Shown piece after piece: positions 41,797 through 41,943 of a DNA stretch of 41,943 bases. A program made the translations under genes and the position numbers. The notes under the pieces were generated by a model. That model worked only from the letters and a program-made list of their open reading frames with translations. It was not told where the DNA came from and searched no databases. The number at the start of each line of letters is the position of its first letter. The first letter of the stretch is position 1. This stretch comes from Acidobacteria bacterium RIFCSPLOWO2_02_FULL_65_29 (GTDB taxonomy: Bacteria; Acidobacteriota; Vicinamibacteria; Vicinamibacterales; CAVVIG01). Where the stretch lies: positions 18,876 through 60,818 of the forward strand of contig MEKT01000118.1 of assembly GCA_001767435.1 (NCBI GenBank). The letters run 5' to 3'.

Positions 41797-41943
41797 GCCA
41801 CGCCTTCGAGTTGTACGCAATTCGCACGGGCGCGAGCCAGAACTTCGCGATCTTGCGGTCCCGCTTAACGTGAACGTGCGCGGGCTCGTTCCGGTCGCTG
41901 GAGAAGAAGAAAAACCGCTACGGGCCGCTCTGCAGGACGGTCG
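41738..41943 (-). pseudogene. DUF4160 gene remnant with in-frame stop
   Basis: Minus strand reads TVLQSGP, then TAG (41918-41920) where the family has Tyr, then RFFFFSSDRNEPAHVHVKR and DRKIAKFWLAPVRIAYN, core DUF4160 text. It then jumps to SKAWHDYFKR, consistent with an internal deletion, and ends at TGA 41738. The 5' end is cut by the window edge. Nonsense mutation plus deletion mark it as a pseudogene. Confidence 0.72.

Noticed and set aside
40930-41820. 296-codon membrane protein with N-terminal DUF2442
   Set aside because: The N-terminal third is DUF2442 remnant plus antisense IS110 sequence; the fusion is best explained as an accidental open frame, so the CDS was started at 41577.

Overview
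The window is a gene-dense, high-GC stretch (coding density above 90 percent, no rRNA or tRNA genes seen) of a chromosomal, housekeeping character. The gene set suggests a free-living, non-phototrophic bacterium: an ISC-type Fe-S cluster operon, CysO/CysM/Mec cysteine synthesis, queuosine and menaquinone/ubiquinone genes, FabI, c-di-GMP signalling, a bacterial deoxyhypusine-synthase homologue and a complete arginine cluster. An acidobacterial (for example Vicinamibacteria-like) origin fits the gene mix and the peculiar repeat-filled spacers. That assignment is inference from memory of such genomes, not a database result.

Layout. (1) 1-8235, minus strand: sulfur block cysM-mec-cysO-moeB(rhodanese), then iscR-iscS-iscU-iscA-hscB-hscA; hscA runs off the left edge. 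A near-perfect Rrf2/IscR-type palindrome sits just upstream of iscR. (2) 8321-11378: isoprenylcysteine-methyltransferase-like membrane enzyme, AlkA-like DNA glycosylase, class III CoA transferase and a small coupled unknown protein. (3) 11420-18754: degenerate PilT-like ATPase with an unknown partner, ubiE, a DtxR/MntR-type regulator, a HAD phosphatase, queD/queC and a DUF4097 lipoprotein. (4) 18903-22682: nagA coupled to a ROK-fold protein lacking catalytic residues, a DUF5615 PIN-like protein and a deoxyhypusine-synthase homologue. (5) 22695-28931: PH-like membrane protein, sigma-54 activator with a winged-helix-like N-terminus, an 810-residue membrane HD-GYP/GAF/GGDEF protein, a small membrane protein, a ferredoxin-NADP-reductase-like oxidoreductase and fabI. 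(6) 29013-39052: an unknown Cys/His plus Gly/Arg-rich protein and the arginine regulon (argR-argG-argH leftward; argC-argB-argD-GNAT NAG synthase-argJ-argF rightward, with a candidate ARG box between). (7) 39168-41943: acyl-CoA synthetase, a membrane protein, and a fossil mosaic of IS110 transposase, DUF2442 and DUF4160 remnants.

How it works together. Block 1 joins cysteine desulfuration (IscS), Fe-S scaffold and chaperones (IscU/IscA/HscB/HscA), an Fe-S-responsive repressor (IscR), and a protein-thiocarboxylate cysteine pathway (MoeB-rhodanese loads CysO, CysM makes the CysO-Cys adduct, Mec releases cysteine). Block 6 carries every arginine step from glutamate except carbamoyl-phosphate synthesis, together with its repressor.

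The most unusual genome-level feature is the spacers. Many consist of tandem 7- or 8-bp units whose sequence differs from locus to locus. They abut or enter the stop or start codons, and some pair as inverted repeats. They have contributed coding sequence to several proteins. No clear-cut new defence or mobile system was found. The best leads are the CysO C-terminal Gly-Gly-Trp-Glu tail with its protease, the ROK pseudokinase, the PilT-like ATPase with a broken Walker A, the repeat-filled spacers and the argC/argH leader structures.
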